The position numbers were made by a program, and so were the translations under genes. Shown one piece after another: positions 7,981-15,566 of a stretch of DNA of 47,475 bases. How positions within the stretch are numbered: the first letter of the stretch is position 1; each line of letters opens with the position of its first letter. This DNA is from Nitrososphaerales archaeon (GTDB lineage Archaea > Thermoproteota > Nitrososphaeria > Nitrososphaerales > Gagatemarchaeaceae), in NCBI GenBank assembly GCA_032906765.1, contig JAJTZB010000009.1, positions 1 to 47,475 of the forward strand, written 5' to 3'. Below the pieces are notes generated by a model, which had not been told where the DNA came from, searched no databases, and worked only from the letters and a program-made list of their open reading frames with translations.

Positions 7981-8394
7981 ATGAAGGTCTCGATACTCAT
8001 CTTTCCGGGAGTCGAGGAGCTAGACTTCGTCGGTTTCCTCGAAGTGCTCGCCGTTGCCAACCGGACGGTCGGCCGTAGGCACTTCGATACGGAGCTGGGG
8101 GGGACAGAGAAGGGTCCCTTCAAGTGCAGCGGGGGGCTCAAGGTTGTTCCCGACAGGACGCTTGCAGACTACATCGCCGAGAACACCAAGCTGAAAGTCG
8201 AACACGACGGCAACGAGACAGTAACGATACACTTGGAACAGAAGAACGATGCGATGATTGCACTAGGCGCGATCGCGGAATCAGGGATTCACTGGGACAC
8301 CCTCTCCACTAGGAGGGACAGCCTGGAGGACATATTCGTGAGGATGGTGGGCGAGGATATCAACGAGCAGGGAGAGCTCGTTAGGCCGAAGTGA
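7981..8394 (+). CDS. Chimeric ORF: DJ-1/PfpI N-terminus joined to ABC-ATPase C-terminal tail
   Basis: ATG at 7981 lies about 30 bases after a TATA-like GCTTATTA. Residues 1 to about 63 match the start of GATase1-like DJ-1/PfpI proteins: MKVSILIFPGVEELDFVGFL, then FKCSGGLKVVPDRTL. The nucleophile cysteine region that should follow is absent. From about residue 64 the sequence is the tail of a DrrA-type ABC ATPase: LADYIAENTKLKVEHDGN, then STRRDSLEDIFVRMVGED. The entire nucleotide-binding domain (Walker A, signature, Walker B) is missing. The ORF overlaps the GTG start of the ABC-2 permease, as a normal ATPase gene would. An in-frame deletion or an assembly join at about 8165-8175 is likely. 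Neither half should be active. Confidence 0.65.
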   Translation: MKVSILIFPGVEELDFVGFLEVLAVANRTVGRRHFDTELGGTEKGPFKCSGGLKVVPDRTLADYIAENTKLKVEHDGNETVTIHLEQKNDAMIALGAIAESGIHWDTLSTRRDSLEDIFVRMVGEDINEQGELVRPK

Positions 8395-9515
8395 AGGACA
8401 TGGTGAGCGCGCGAAGGACACTCGCTGACCTGAGCGTTTTCGGCAAGGGCTACATCAGGAGCAGAATCGGCGCCTTCTTCTCGCTCATTTTTCCGGTCAT
8501 ATTGATACTGCTCTTCGGCGCGATATTCTCTGGCGGCAGCTCAGGACCAACCACAGTCTACGTCCAGAATCAGGATGGAGGTGCAGTCAGCACCCAGCTG
8601 GTTTCAGCTTTGAACGGATCCGTAGTCGCACACAACAGCACTTGGCCGATCAAGCTGATCAGCGTGCCGCCAGGCCAGAACTTCACGAGCTTCCTTCTGG
8701 CGCATTCTGCCTCAGACGGCATAGTGATACCCGCCGGATTCACAGGTTCGGTGCTCTCAGGGAAACATTCGAACCTAACCCTATACGGGAACCCGGCCTC
8801 AACGACGAGCGCGATTGTATCGGGCGTCGTGAACGGCGTTGCCAACGCATTCAACCTGCAGGCTGTGCACGGGGTCCCGATCCTCGGAGTACACACTCTT
8901 ACCGCCGCTTCTCAGTCCTACAAGTACATCGACTTCCTCATCCCCGGACTCATCGGATTCTCCGTGCTTACCAGCCCGATGTTCGCACTTGTCAATATCA
9001 GCTCCGAATACAAGCGCGACAAGGTCTTCAAGCTCCTTTCGCTCACGCCGTTGACCAAGACCGAATGGCTCCTTTCGAAGATCGTATGGTACATTCTCCT
9101 GACGGTGATCTCCTTCGTGCTGATGTCGGTTACTGGAATTTTCCTATTCGGGGCACACATTAGCTTCACATGGGGCATAATCCCGTTTCTGTTGCTGGGC
9201 CCTTTCCTCTTCGTCTCACTCGGGATGCTGGTCGGTACCGTCTCCAACAGCCCCGAATCAGCCGCGGTTGTTGGCAATCTCATCACCTTCCCGATGATGT
9301 TCCTTTCGGGGACTTTCTTCCCTGTCTCCATGATGCCCGCGTACCTCCAGAGCGTGGCACACATCCTGCCGCTCTTCTATCTCATCGACGGATTGAACGA
9401 CGTGATGACCTATGGGAACTACCCGCCCGCCTACGTGGACATGGGAATACTCATCGTCCTTTCGCTGGTCATCTTCGGCTTGGCTGTCAGGTTCTTCAAG
9501 TGGCGCGAAGACTAG
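8391..9515 (+). CDS. ABC-2 type transporter permease
   Basis: A 374-residue protein, GTG start overlapping the stop of the previous ORF. The topology is typical of the ABC2_membrane family: membrane helix 1 near residues 22-44, an extracytoplasmic domain of about 130 residues, then five membrane helices from residue 180, with the cytoplasmic motif SSEYKRDKVFKLLSLTPLTK and a PMMFLSGTFFPVSMMPAYLQ segment. It exports small molecules or lipids using a partner ATPase. The partner directly upstream has lost its nucleotide-binding domain, so this permease is orphaned here or uses an ATPase elsewhere. Confidence 0.8.
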   Translation: MKDMVSARRTLADLSVFGKGYIRSRIGAFFSLIFPVILILLFGAIFSGGSSGPTTVYVQNQDGGAVSTQLVSALNGSVVAHNSTWPIKLISVPPGQNFTSFLLAHSASDGIVIPAGFTGSVLSGKHSNLTLYGNPASTTSAIVSGVVNGVANAFNLQAVHGVPILGVHTLTAASQSYKYIDFLIPGLIGFSVLTSPMFALVNISSEYKRDKVFKLLSLTPLTKTEWLLSKIVWYILLTVISFVLMSVTGIFLFGAHISFTWGIIPFLLLGPFLFVSLGMLVGTVSNSPESAAVVGNLITFPMMFLSGTFFPVSMMPAYLQSVAHILPLFYLIDGLNDVMTYGNYPPAYVDMGILIVLSLVIFGLAVRFFKWRED

Positions 9516-9647
9516 ACTCTACGCTACGCTGGATGACTACCTGCTCTGGCAGGTCCACCCCTTTCCATGCCAGCATCGCGTAATCAATGAGGTCAAGGGC
9601 TCCTTCTTTGCTCTCACCGCGGGCCCAAGAGAACCCGAGGCAAACAA

Positions 9648-9656
9648 CTTTATCAT
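9648..9656 (+). promoter_or_regulatory. TATA-like box of the HxlR gene
   Basis: CTTTATCAT, centred about 32 bases upstream of the ATG at 9684, fits archaeal TATA spacing for a transcript with a very short leader. Confidence 0.4.
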
Positions 9657-9683
9657 CGAGTCAGAATACGCGACTAACTACGC

Positions 9684-10067
9684 ATGTCTAACCTGAGCAA
9701 GTCAGAGCAGCTTGACCGGGAGATTCTGGACTCCTGCAAGGTCGTCCACGCTGCATGGAACGAGCTAACGAGGACATGGACCCTACCCACAATTCACGCG
9801 CTTGGGCTCAAGGAACCAGCCAGGTTCAACGAGCTGAAGCGGAGGATTGAGGGAATTAGCGCGACGTCCTTGGCCGAGAGGCTCACGCAGATGGAGAAGA
9901 TTGGTGTGGTCCAGAGGAAGATCTACCCAGACAAACCCCCTCGAGTGGAGTACTCCCTGACTGTAAAGGGGCACGAGCTCCACAAGATACTCGGAGGCCT
10001 CGCCGACTGGTCCAAGCGTTGGGCCGGAAAGGAACCCAACAGCAGGGAGTTCCTGGTCTCGAAGTAG
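9684..10067 (+). CDS. HxlR-family winged-helix regulator
   Basis: A 127-residue protein. The family pattern is complete: Cys18 in the N-terminal helix, WTLPTIHAL, then PARFNELKRRIEGISATSLA as the DNA-recognition region, LTQMEKIGVVQRKIYPDKPP and the wing RVEYSLTVKG. HxlR proteins bind DNA as dimers and often sense thiol-reactive compounds through the N-terminal Cys. It follows the ABC permease gene by about 170 bases with its own promoter, so it may control that transporter, but the sequence does not prove this. Confidence 0.85.
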   Translation: MSNLSKSEQLDREILDSCKVVHAAWNELTRTWTLPTIHALGLKEPARFNELKRRIEGISATSLAERLTQMEKIGVVQRKIYPDKPPRVEYSLTVKGHELHKILGGLADWSKRWAGKEPNSREFLVSK

Positions 10068-10071
10068 TTCG

Positions 10072-10689
10072 CTAGGCGCCTGCCAGAACGAGGGCCCCGA
10101 GCGCGAGCAGGACCAACGCGAGGATGTAGTCCACCTGCCTTTCGCGACCTGGAGCGCGGAGGAACCTCCCCATCCCTTTCACACCCGCAATCGTGACGAG
10201 TACCATCGACAACACAGTCCCGAGTGCGAAGGCAGAAACCGAGATTGTCACTCCCACCAAGCCGTACACGTTTGCTGCAAGGTAGATTGGGAAAATGGTA
10301 AGCTCCGGGGAAGAGGCACCGGCGAACACCAGCCACTTCGTTCCCTTCACGACATCAACGCGGTCCTCTTCAACATCTGGCGCCTTCATTCCAGCAACCA
10401 ACATGTAGAGGCCCACCACTACGAAAGAGGCGCCTACCATGGTGTTTGTCAGAGCCGAGAAAGAAGCTGCCACTGCGAACCCTATCACCACGGCCGCCAC
10501 CATTACCACCAGGGAGCCGGCCACGTGGGCGAACCCTCCCAGCGCGGCTATGATGGCTACCTTCTTGGACGAGAACCCCTTCTTGTGGCTGTAGACGGTG
10601 AGGGGAACCCAATGGTCTGGCGCGACCATGTGGAGAGCCCCGACTCCGAGCGCTACCGCCGCCAGCCACGTCACCGCGAAGTTGAACAA
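10072..10689 (-). CDS. NicO/UreH-type nickel-cobalt transporter-like membrane protein
   Basis: Start TTG at 10689 (205 residues) was chosen because a TATA-like ATTAATTA lies about 26 bases upstream; the open frame extends further, but over the divergent SET gene. The signature is HMVAPDHWVPL at residues 20-30, the His-x(4)-Asp-His-Trp pattern of divalent-metal exporters or importers of the NicO/LysE superfamily, followed by a cytosolic SHKKGFSSKK loop. Six membrane segments are visible. The metal is presumed to be Ni or Co from family knowledge; no metalloenzyme gene lies adjacent to confirm it. Confidence 0.7.
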   Translation of the reverse strand: MFNFAVTWLAAVALGVGALHMVAPDHWVPLTVYSHKKGFSSKKVAIIAALGGFAHVAGSLVVMVAAVVIGFAVAASFSALTNTMVGASFVVVGLYMLVAGMKAPDVEEDRVDVVKGTKWLVFAGASSPELTIFPIYLAANVYGLVGVTISVSAFALGTVLSMVLVTIAGVKGMGRFLRAPGRERQVDYILALVLLALGALVLAGA

Positions 10690-10711
10690 CGCAGACCCCG
10701 CTGTGAACGAA

Positions 10712-10721
10712 GTAATTAATC
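10712..10721. promoter_or_regulatory. Shared TATA-like element between the NicO-like and SET genes
   Basis: GTAATTAATC contains the near-palindrome TAATTAAT. Read leftward it sits about 26 bases before the TTG at 10689. Read rightward it sits about 40 bases before the ATG at 10759. It is the only A/T-rich element between the two divergent genes. Confidence 0.4.
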
Positions 10722-10758
10722 TCTGACTCGCTGAGCGCTGGATGCTGGGACCGACTCG

Positions 10759-11250
10759 ATGACGAGGGGTATGGCGCCACTGGTTGTGAGGAAGGTCGGA
10801 GAGAGGGGACTGGGAGTTGTTGCACAGGCTGAAATCGGCGCTGGGGAGGCCGTAGTCAGGTACGGAGGGAAGCCGAGGTGGATATGGGAGATTCCAAAGT
10901 GGTGCTGGGCGCACAGCTTTCAGGTCGACTACGACAGGTACGTCGTGCCTAGGGTCGGCTCCGCTGGATGGTGCATTAACCACTCCTGCGACCCCAACTG
11001 CTCAGTCAGTGGGGAGAGGGAAATCGTGGCCATCAGAGGCATCAGCAAAGGCGAGGAGCTGACGTTCGACTACTCCACCAACGTCGGCTGGGATGGGTTC
11101 GCGATGGAGTGCAGATGTGGCGAGAAGAACTGCAGGAAGATGATCAGGAGCTACGCAAGCCTCGCACCCGACCTGAAGAGGAAGTACCGGGGTCACGTTT
11201 CGCCCTTCCTCCTCAGGCAGCCGAAGAGGCAGAGGCCAACCCTCTTCTAG
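10759..11250 (+). CDS. SET-domain protein lysine methyltransferase
   Basis: A 163-residue protein that is essentially one SET domain. Motifs in order: ERGLGVVAQAEIGAGEAV (SAM-binding start), GWCINHSCDPNC with NHSCDPN at 74-80 (cofactor pocket and pseudoknot), GEELTFDYS at 98-106 with the catalytic Tyr105, and a post-SET zinc site Cys118-x-Cys120-x4-Cys125 that pairs with Cys77. It transfers methyl groups from SAM to lysine side chains. In archaea the substrates are chromatin or other abundant DNA-binding proteins in the few known cases; none is encoded nearby. The NUDIX gene follows within about 25 bases. Confidence 0.85.
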   Translation: MTRGMAPLVVRKVGERGLGVVAQAEIGAGEAVVRYGGKPRWIWEIPKWCWAHSFQVDYDRYVVPRVGSAGWCINHSCDPNCSVSGEREIVAIRGISKGEELTFDYSTNVGWDGFAMECRCGEKNCRKMIRSYASLAPDLKRKYRGHVSPFLLRQPKRQRPTLF

Positions 11251-11273
11251 CTGCCGATTGGGTTCTGAGACGC

Positions 11274-11699
11274 TTGCCACACAGGGGAAAGAGGTACCCG
11301 GAGCCAACTGTGGGCGCACTGATACTCAACAAGAAAGGGGAGATGCTGCTGGTGAAGTCTCACAAGTGGGGCGACAGGCACACAATCGCAGGCGGGCACG
11401 TGGAGGTGGGCGAAACGCTGGCGGAAGCGCTCAAGCGTGAGATCAAGGAGGAGGTGGGCTTGGACGTCTCCAAGGTGAGGTTCCTCATGGTCCAAGAGGC
11501 AATCTTCAGCAAGGAATTCTGGAAGAAGAGGCACTTCATCTTCTTCGACTTCGTCTGCACGTGCAGGGAGGACAGGGTGGAGGTGGACGGCGATGAGATT
11601 CAGGACTTCACGTGGGTGAAACCGGGGAAGGCCCTGAGGCTCCGACTCGACACGTTCACGAGGCGGATGGTAAGGCGCTATCTCGCAGACCAGCGCTAG
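11274..11699 (+). CDS. NUDIX hydrolase
   Basis: The open frame extends upstream over the SET gene, but the NUDIX fold begins after the TTG at 11274, giving 141 residues. The full NUDIX box is present: GGHVEVGETLAEALKREIKE followed by EVG, matching G-x5-E-x7-REUxEExGU with all catalytic glutamates. The N-terminal strand is PTVGALILNKKGEMLLVKSH. It hydrolyses a nucleoside diphosphate linked to another group; the substrate cannot be told. It is probably co-transcribed with the SET gene; the start codon is uncertain. Confidence 0.8.
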   Translation: MPHRGKRYPEPTVGALILNKKGEMLLVKSHKWGDRHTIAGGHVEVGETLAEALKREIKEEVGLDVSKVRFLMVQEAIFSKEFWKKRHFIFFDFVCTCREDRVEVDGDEIQDFTWVKPGKALRLRLDTFTRRMVRRYLADQR

Positions 11700-12004
11700 A
11701 GGATGAAGGCGAGTAGGAGGAGGACTATGATGAAGGAGAAGCCAGCGACCATGGGGGCAGGGCCGAACCTGTTGTCCCTCTTGAGAGCCCTGTAGACGTA
11801 CGATACCATGGCGAAAGACACGAGGTTAACCGCCAAGTAGAGAGCGAACGCGGGCTCCGCGTTTGCACCCACTGGGTTGAGCGTCCAGAGGGAGTAGACG
11901 GAGAGGGCAGCGAGCAATAGGAGGACGGTCACAACCTGGATCGCGAGTCTTTCAAACGTCGCGCGCACATCCTCGTTCGCCGCGCCGCCGCTCAACCGGC
12001 CCAC
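11696..12004 (-). CDS. Small three-helix membrane protein of the cytochrome b operon
   Basis: A 102-residue protein with three hydrophobic segments (about residues 20-40, 50-72 and 82-102). The ATG at 12004 overlaps the end of the cytochrome b gene by 13 bases. No heme-ligand pattern or quinone motif is visible. It may be an accessory subunit of the Rieske/cytochrome b complex; that is inference from operon position. The last codons overlap the NUDIX stop on the other strand by four bases. Confidence 0.65.
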   Translation of the reverse strand: MGRLSGGAANEDVRATFERLAIQVVTVLLLLAALSVYSLWTLNPVGANAEPAFALYLAVNLVSFAMVSYVYRALKRDNRFGPAPMVAGFSFIIVLLLLAFIL

Positions 12005-13554
12005 CCCACCTCGAACGCCCTGACCCTCCTCCTGATTCTCCCGTTGGGGAGGTCCAGCCTGTAGAGCAGGTAGGCCGAGCCTACTGCGGAAGCGCAGATT
12101 CCGGAGAGCGCCACAGCGAGCGTGGAGAGGCCCGACGGCAGCGGGCCGGCGACCACAAGCCCAGCCAGGGCGTTGAACGCTGCGCCCATGCTGAAGGTAC
12201 CGACTGCCAGAAGCGCGACGAAGACACCCGCGGTCCAGATTGAGGCCGACCTGATGGATACCCGCGGGGAAGACGCTTGGGTGGCGGGTCCGCCCGGCGT
12301 GAAAGGCAGCGAGGCCCCCTGCCTATTCAGAGGTCTGAAGAGAATCCTGTAGGTGACGGCCGACCCGAGGGTGACAAGCAGGGCTGTGCCGCCCAGGATG
12401 ACCAGTGCCTGCTCGTCTGGAATCACCTTCCCTGGTGTGACGAAGCCCCAGATTGCGAGCACGGCCACCTCGGCGACGAAGATCGCGCCGAGCGTCACGT
12501 ACTTCGTCCTCCCCGCGATTGCCCTTGTCTTCCCCCTGTCGATGAATGGGAGCAAGAGGAGGACGATGAAAATGAGCGTAATGACAGAGAGCGCCACAGG
12601 AAGCCCCGCCTCCTCGAAGGCGGAGATCTTGAGAATCTGGTAGACCCAGAGGAAGTACCAGTCAGGCTGAGCGGTGTACTGCCCGGCCAGCGCGGCCGAG
12701 TACTCGGGCTGCAGAGTGAGCGGGAAGGCCACCGAGATTAGCAGCATTGCGGCACCGAAGAGAGCGGCAAGTTCGAACAAGTAGAAGGAGACGTCAGGGA
12801 AGATGGGTATCGGCCCCAACTTTGCGGGTGGGATCCTGCCCGGAGTCCCTGTCGCCGGCTCCGCGACGCCGTGCGTCTCCAGCATGTACATCTTCGCGCC
12901 CAGGAGGAGCAGGAGCGCTGCGGGGAGGACAACGACGTGCAGGTCGTAGAAGCGGAGCAGCTCTGCCGCGTCTCCGCCCACCCCGACGATCAGGAAGGTG
13001 AGGAATGAAGAGACGGGCGGGGGCAACGCCTGCACCATACCCAACCCCACGTCTGTGGCCGACTTCGAGACGATCGTCCATGGGAGGAGGTATCCAGTGA
13101 ATCCGAACCCGAGCGTGATGAACCCCATCAGCATCCCGACCACCCACATCGCCTCCCTCGGCTTCTTGTGGACTGAGACGAAGTAACCTCGCATGAGGTG
13201 CATGAAAGCCAGCATTATCATCGCATACGCGGTGTAGAGGTGGACGGTCTGGAGGAACGTCCCGTAGCTGACCTTCTGGAAGATGTAGAGGGTGCTCGGA
13301 TATGCCAGCGACGGACTGGGGACGTAGTACAGCATCATCATGATTCCGGTCACACCCTGGATGACGAAGGCGACCACAGCGAGGGCGCCAAGCCAGTAGA
13401 ACGGGTTTATCGAGTACTGCGGTGCTGGCCGGAACAGCTCGTACGAGAGCCCGAGTCTGGTGTCGAACCAGCGCGCGAGCCTCTCGAGCTTGCCCGGCTT
13501 TGGCTCCTCGTTCCCTTCCGCGAGAGAGGCTGATTCCTGTGACTCGCCCGCCAT
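11992..13554 (-). CDS. Cytochrome b (Rieske/cytochrome b complex)
   Basis: A 520-residue integral membrane protein of a bc/b6f-type quinol oxidase complex. Helix B carries His105 and His119 (13 residues between). Helix D carries His206, but the residue 15 positions later, where b6-type proteins have the fourth heme ligand, is Lys221. The Qo-site motif is PDWY at 297-300 (PEWY in most). GFTGYLLPW lies at 151-159. The C-terminal part adds at least four membrane helices beyond the b6 plus subunit-IV core. It lies four bases downstream of the Rieske gene, and both oxidise quinol together. About 40 N-terminal residues are soluble and Glu-rich. Confidence 0.9.
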   Translation of the reverse strand: MAGESQESASLAEGNEEPKPGKLERLARWFDTRLGLSYELFRPAPQYSINPFYWLGALAVVAFVIQGVTGIMMMLYYVPSPSLAYPSTLYIFQKVSYGTFLQTVHLYTAYAMIMLAFMHLMRGYFVSVHKKPREAMWVVGMLMGFITLGFGFTGYLLPWTIVSKSATDVGLGMVQALPPPVSSFLTFLIVGVGGDAAELLRFYDLHVVVLPAALLLLLGAKMYMLETHGVAEPATGTPGRIPPAKLGPIPIFPDVSFYLFELAALFGAAMLLISVAFPLTLQPEYSAALAGQYTAQPDWYFLWVYQILKISAFEEAGLPVALSVITLIFIVLLLLPFIDRGKTRAIAGRTKYVTLGAIFVAEVAVLAIWGFVTPGKVIPDEQALVILGGTALLVTLGSAVTYRILFRPLNRQGASLPFTPGGPATQASSPRVSIRSASIWTAGVFVALLAVGTFSMGAAFNALAGLVVAGPLPSGLSTLAVALSGICASAVGSAYLLYRLDLPNGRIRRRVRAFEVGWAG

Positions 13555-13558
13555 CTGG

Positions 13559-14275
13559 CTAGCTCACCAGCGTCCCGCCCTGGAGGTCGTAGAGCACGTC
13601 ATCGCTCCCAGTGTTGTGGCCGAAGATGGTCGGCGGCAGCATGCCGACTGCGTAGATGTTGCCACTTGACTCGTCGTATTCGAGCATCACCTGGGGGACT
13701 GGCCTCGGCGCTGGACCGGCGACCACATTCGCTCCGTTGACGAGGTCGAAGACGCTGCCGTGACAGCAACAGTAGCCCACGGGGCCAGACGCCTGGTAGG
13801 TCTGGTCGCATGAGGGAGATCTGCCCGCGGGCACGAACCCGTAGATGCAACCGAGATGCTGGCAGACCTGGCTGAATGCGACGATGTCGCCGTCGGGTCC
13901 CACGCCTCCCTTGGCCTTCTTGCCGAGCTTCGCCAGAAGGTTCGGAGTCTCCTGGAGCGGATAGTTGAAGCTGACTGTCTTGCCCCCGGCCAAGTCGCCG
14001 ACGTTCGCGGCCTTGACCCTCGGAAATGGCGAGGACGACACCGTGCCCGTCTGGCTTCCTGTGGAAGTGATGGTAGTCGGCTGTGGGGGCGGAGCCGCAG
14101 GGCTTAGCAGGGATCGCGTGATGGAGGCAATCCCGGCAGCTAACAAGACAACGCCGAATGCGAGCGCGACTCTGACGAAGTCCCTCCTGGAGGTTTTCTG
14201 CCTCAGGACCTCTTCGTCCATCGGGCGTCGGGCGTCTGGCTGTCCGCTTTCCTTCCCGTCCTCAGCAGGCGGCAT
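13559..14275 (-). CDS. Rieske iron-sulfur protein with Tat-type signal anchor
   Basis: A 238-residue protein. Residues 27-57 form a twin-arginine motif (SRRDFVRVAL) and membrane anchor, then a Pro/Thr/Ser linker. The Rieske [2Fe-2S] motifs are CQHLGC (138-143) and CCHGS (170-174), the latter preceded by another Cys169, so the usual Pro of CPCHGS is a cysteine. The cluster is bound by Cys138, His140, Cys169 and His172, with Cys143 and Cys171 as the usual disulfide pair. A long insertion (SPSCDQTYQASG) separates the motifs. It passes electrons from quinol at cytochrome b, encoded directly downstream. Confidence 0.9.
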   Translation of the reverse strand: MPPAEDGKESGQPDARRPMDEEVLRQKTSRRDFVRVALAFGVVLLAAGIASITRSLLSPAAPPPQPTTITSTGSQTGTVSSSPFPRVKAANVGDLAGGKTVSFNYPLQETPNLLAKLGKKAKGGVGPDGDIVAFSQVCQHLGCIYGFVPAGRSPSCDQTYQASGPVGYCCCHGSVFDLVNGANVVAGPAPRPVPQVMLEYDESSGNIYAVGMLPPTIFGHNTGSDDVLYDLQGGTLVS

Positions 14276-14547
14276 CAGTGTCGCAGCTCCACGGCATTCG
14301 CACCTCTTAACTGTCTTGGCAGTCGGCTTCTATGACCCTTACCGGACAAGGCCCGTCCTCGTGCGCTCAAAGGCACTTCACAAGTATGACTCCGGGCGCG
14401 TCACGCATGACCCTATTTCGTTAGGATTTGCGGATATAACATTCCCTGTCGATTCTCGGCTTTGAGAATAAGCGCATTGGTCCCCTGAGCTGACAACTTC
14501 TGCGGTCCACTCTTGCTGAACACGAAGTGAGGATTGGGACGATCGAA

Positions 14548-14982
14548 TTAGTCCCCAGAAGCTGAGGCCTTGTGCAACGCGAGCCCCAGTAGCAGTGCAA
14601 CGGCGATTGGGACGAGCAGAATCAAGGACTGAGCGGGCTGGCTCAGCATGGTGTCGAGCCTCGAGGGAGGCTGGTGCTCGGCGCCGACAGCGGAGGAGAG
14701 CGAGGAGAGTGCACCCATCGCGTACGCGGACGAGTTGGCTGTCGTCGTGGCGACCTCGGTCGACGTCGCGTTCGAGGCCGTTCTGAGCGAGACTACAGGG
14801 GGTGTCGGCACCGAGGCAGAGGAGACAGAGGAGAAGCCTGTGGTCGTCGATTCCGTCACCGCGGTCCCGTAGACAGCGGCGTTCGACCCTATGCTGGGCG
14901 TGGCTATGCTGGACGCGAGGATAATAGAGGCGGCAAGGAACACCCCAGCCAAGACCCCGACTACGAACATTCCGGACCGCAT
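14548..14982 (-). CDS. Ser/Thr-rich surface protein with two membrane segments
   Basis: A 144-residue protein: an N-terminal signal or anchor helix (residues 5-27), a Ser/Thr/Ala-rich exported middle of about 85 residues with N-x-S/T sites, and a C-terminal membrane helix (about 120-137) with a short basic tail. This is the layout of archaeal glycosylated surface proteins. No domain is recognised. It lies between the membrane-bound winged-helix gene and the Rieske operon, all on the same strand. Confidence 0.5.
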   Translation of the reverse strand: MRSGMFVVGVLAGVFLAASIILASSIATPSIGSNAAVYGTAVTESTTTGFSSVSSASVPTPPVVSLRTASNATSTEVATTTANSSAYAMGALSSLSSAVGAEHQPPSRLDTMLSQPAQSLILLVPIAVALLLGLALHKASASGD

Positions 14983-15023
14983 GTCGATTCATCATTCCCC
15001 CAAGGTATAGTTAGTTCTAACCT

Positions 15024-15461
15024 TCAGAACGGCTTCCTTCTCCACACACGCCACGCCTCGTACCAGAAGACCGCGGCACCGCCGACCGTGCCGATTAGAG
15101 CATAGAGGTCCAGGACCCCGGCATCGGCTAGGAGGTAGGCGACCGCTATCGTGCTGAAGAAGGCAGCGTAGAACCCGAGCCTCGGAAGCGTGAGCCTTCC
15201 CACGTTCACGAAGGCAGAGAGGATGCCCGTGTCGACCTTCTTGGCTATGACGTATCGCTCATACTGGTCCCTCTCGACTATGCCGAGGTTGATGAGCTTG
15301 TCGAGATGATGGAAGGCGACGCTCGGGCTCGAGAAGCCCAGCTCCTTCTGGACCTCCCTGACACCCGCGGCCGACCCCGCGCGGAGCAGGTAGAGGTATA
15401 CCTGTAGCGTCTTGCCCCTGAGCTCGTATTCGATTTTTTCCTTCTGCTTCTCCTCGGACAA
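15024..15461 (-). CDS. Winged-helix regulator with C-terminal membrane helices
   Basis: A 145-residue protein, TTG start. Residues 10-75 form a winged helix: LQVYLYLLRAGSAAGVREVQ, recognition helix FSSPSVAFHHLDKLI, wing VERDQYERYVIAKK. Two membrane helices follow (about 92-110 and 115-133), with a basic end. It is the mirror arrangement of the protein at 3946-4485, where the membrane helices come first. It is divergent from the DUF4349/PKD surface protein and upstream of a Ser/Thr-rich surface protein, so control of surface genes is a reasonable inference. Confidence 0.7.
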   Translation of the reverse strand: MSEEKQKEKIEYELRGKTLQVYLYLLRAGSAAGVREVQKELGFSSPSVAFHHLDKLINLGIVERDQYERYVIAKKVDTGILSAFVNVGRLTLPRLGFYAAFFSTIAVAYLLADAGVLDLYALIGTVGGAAVFWYEAWRVWRRKPF

Positions 15462-15566
15462 TCTGTGGGGCTGCGTTCTCCATGCGAGATAAGGGCTTCG
15501 TTCTGCTTGCGAGAACGCACCGTTCGTTTCGCTGGGACTAAACGTCGGCCATTCCTAGGGGTACTA

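Noticed and set aside
9412-9696. + frame between the ABC permease and HxlR
   Set aside because: Starts inside the permease gene and has no protein-like features beyond chance.
13965-14465. + frame ending with a protein-like stretch (DPISLGFADITFPVDSRL)
   Set aside because: Most of it is antisense to the Rieske gene. The last 60 codons lie in the intergenic region and could be a gene remnant, but there is no start and no family match.
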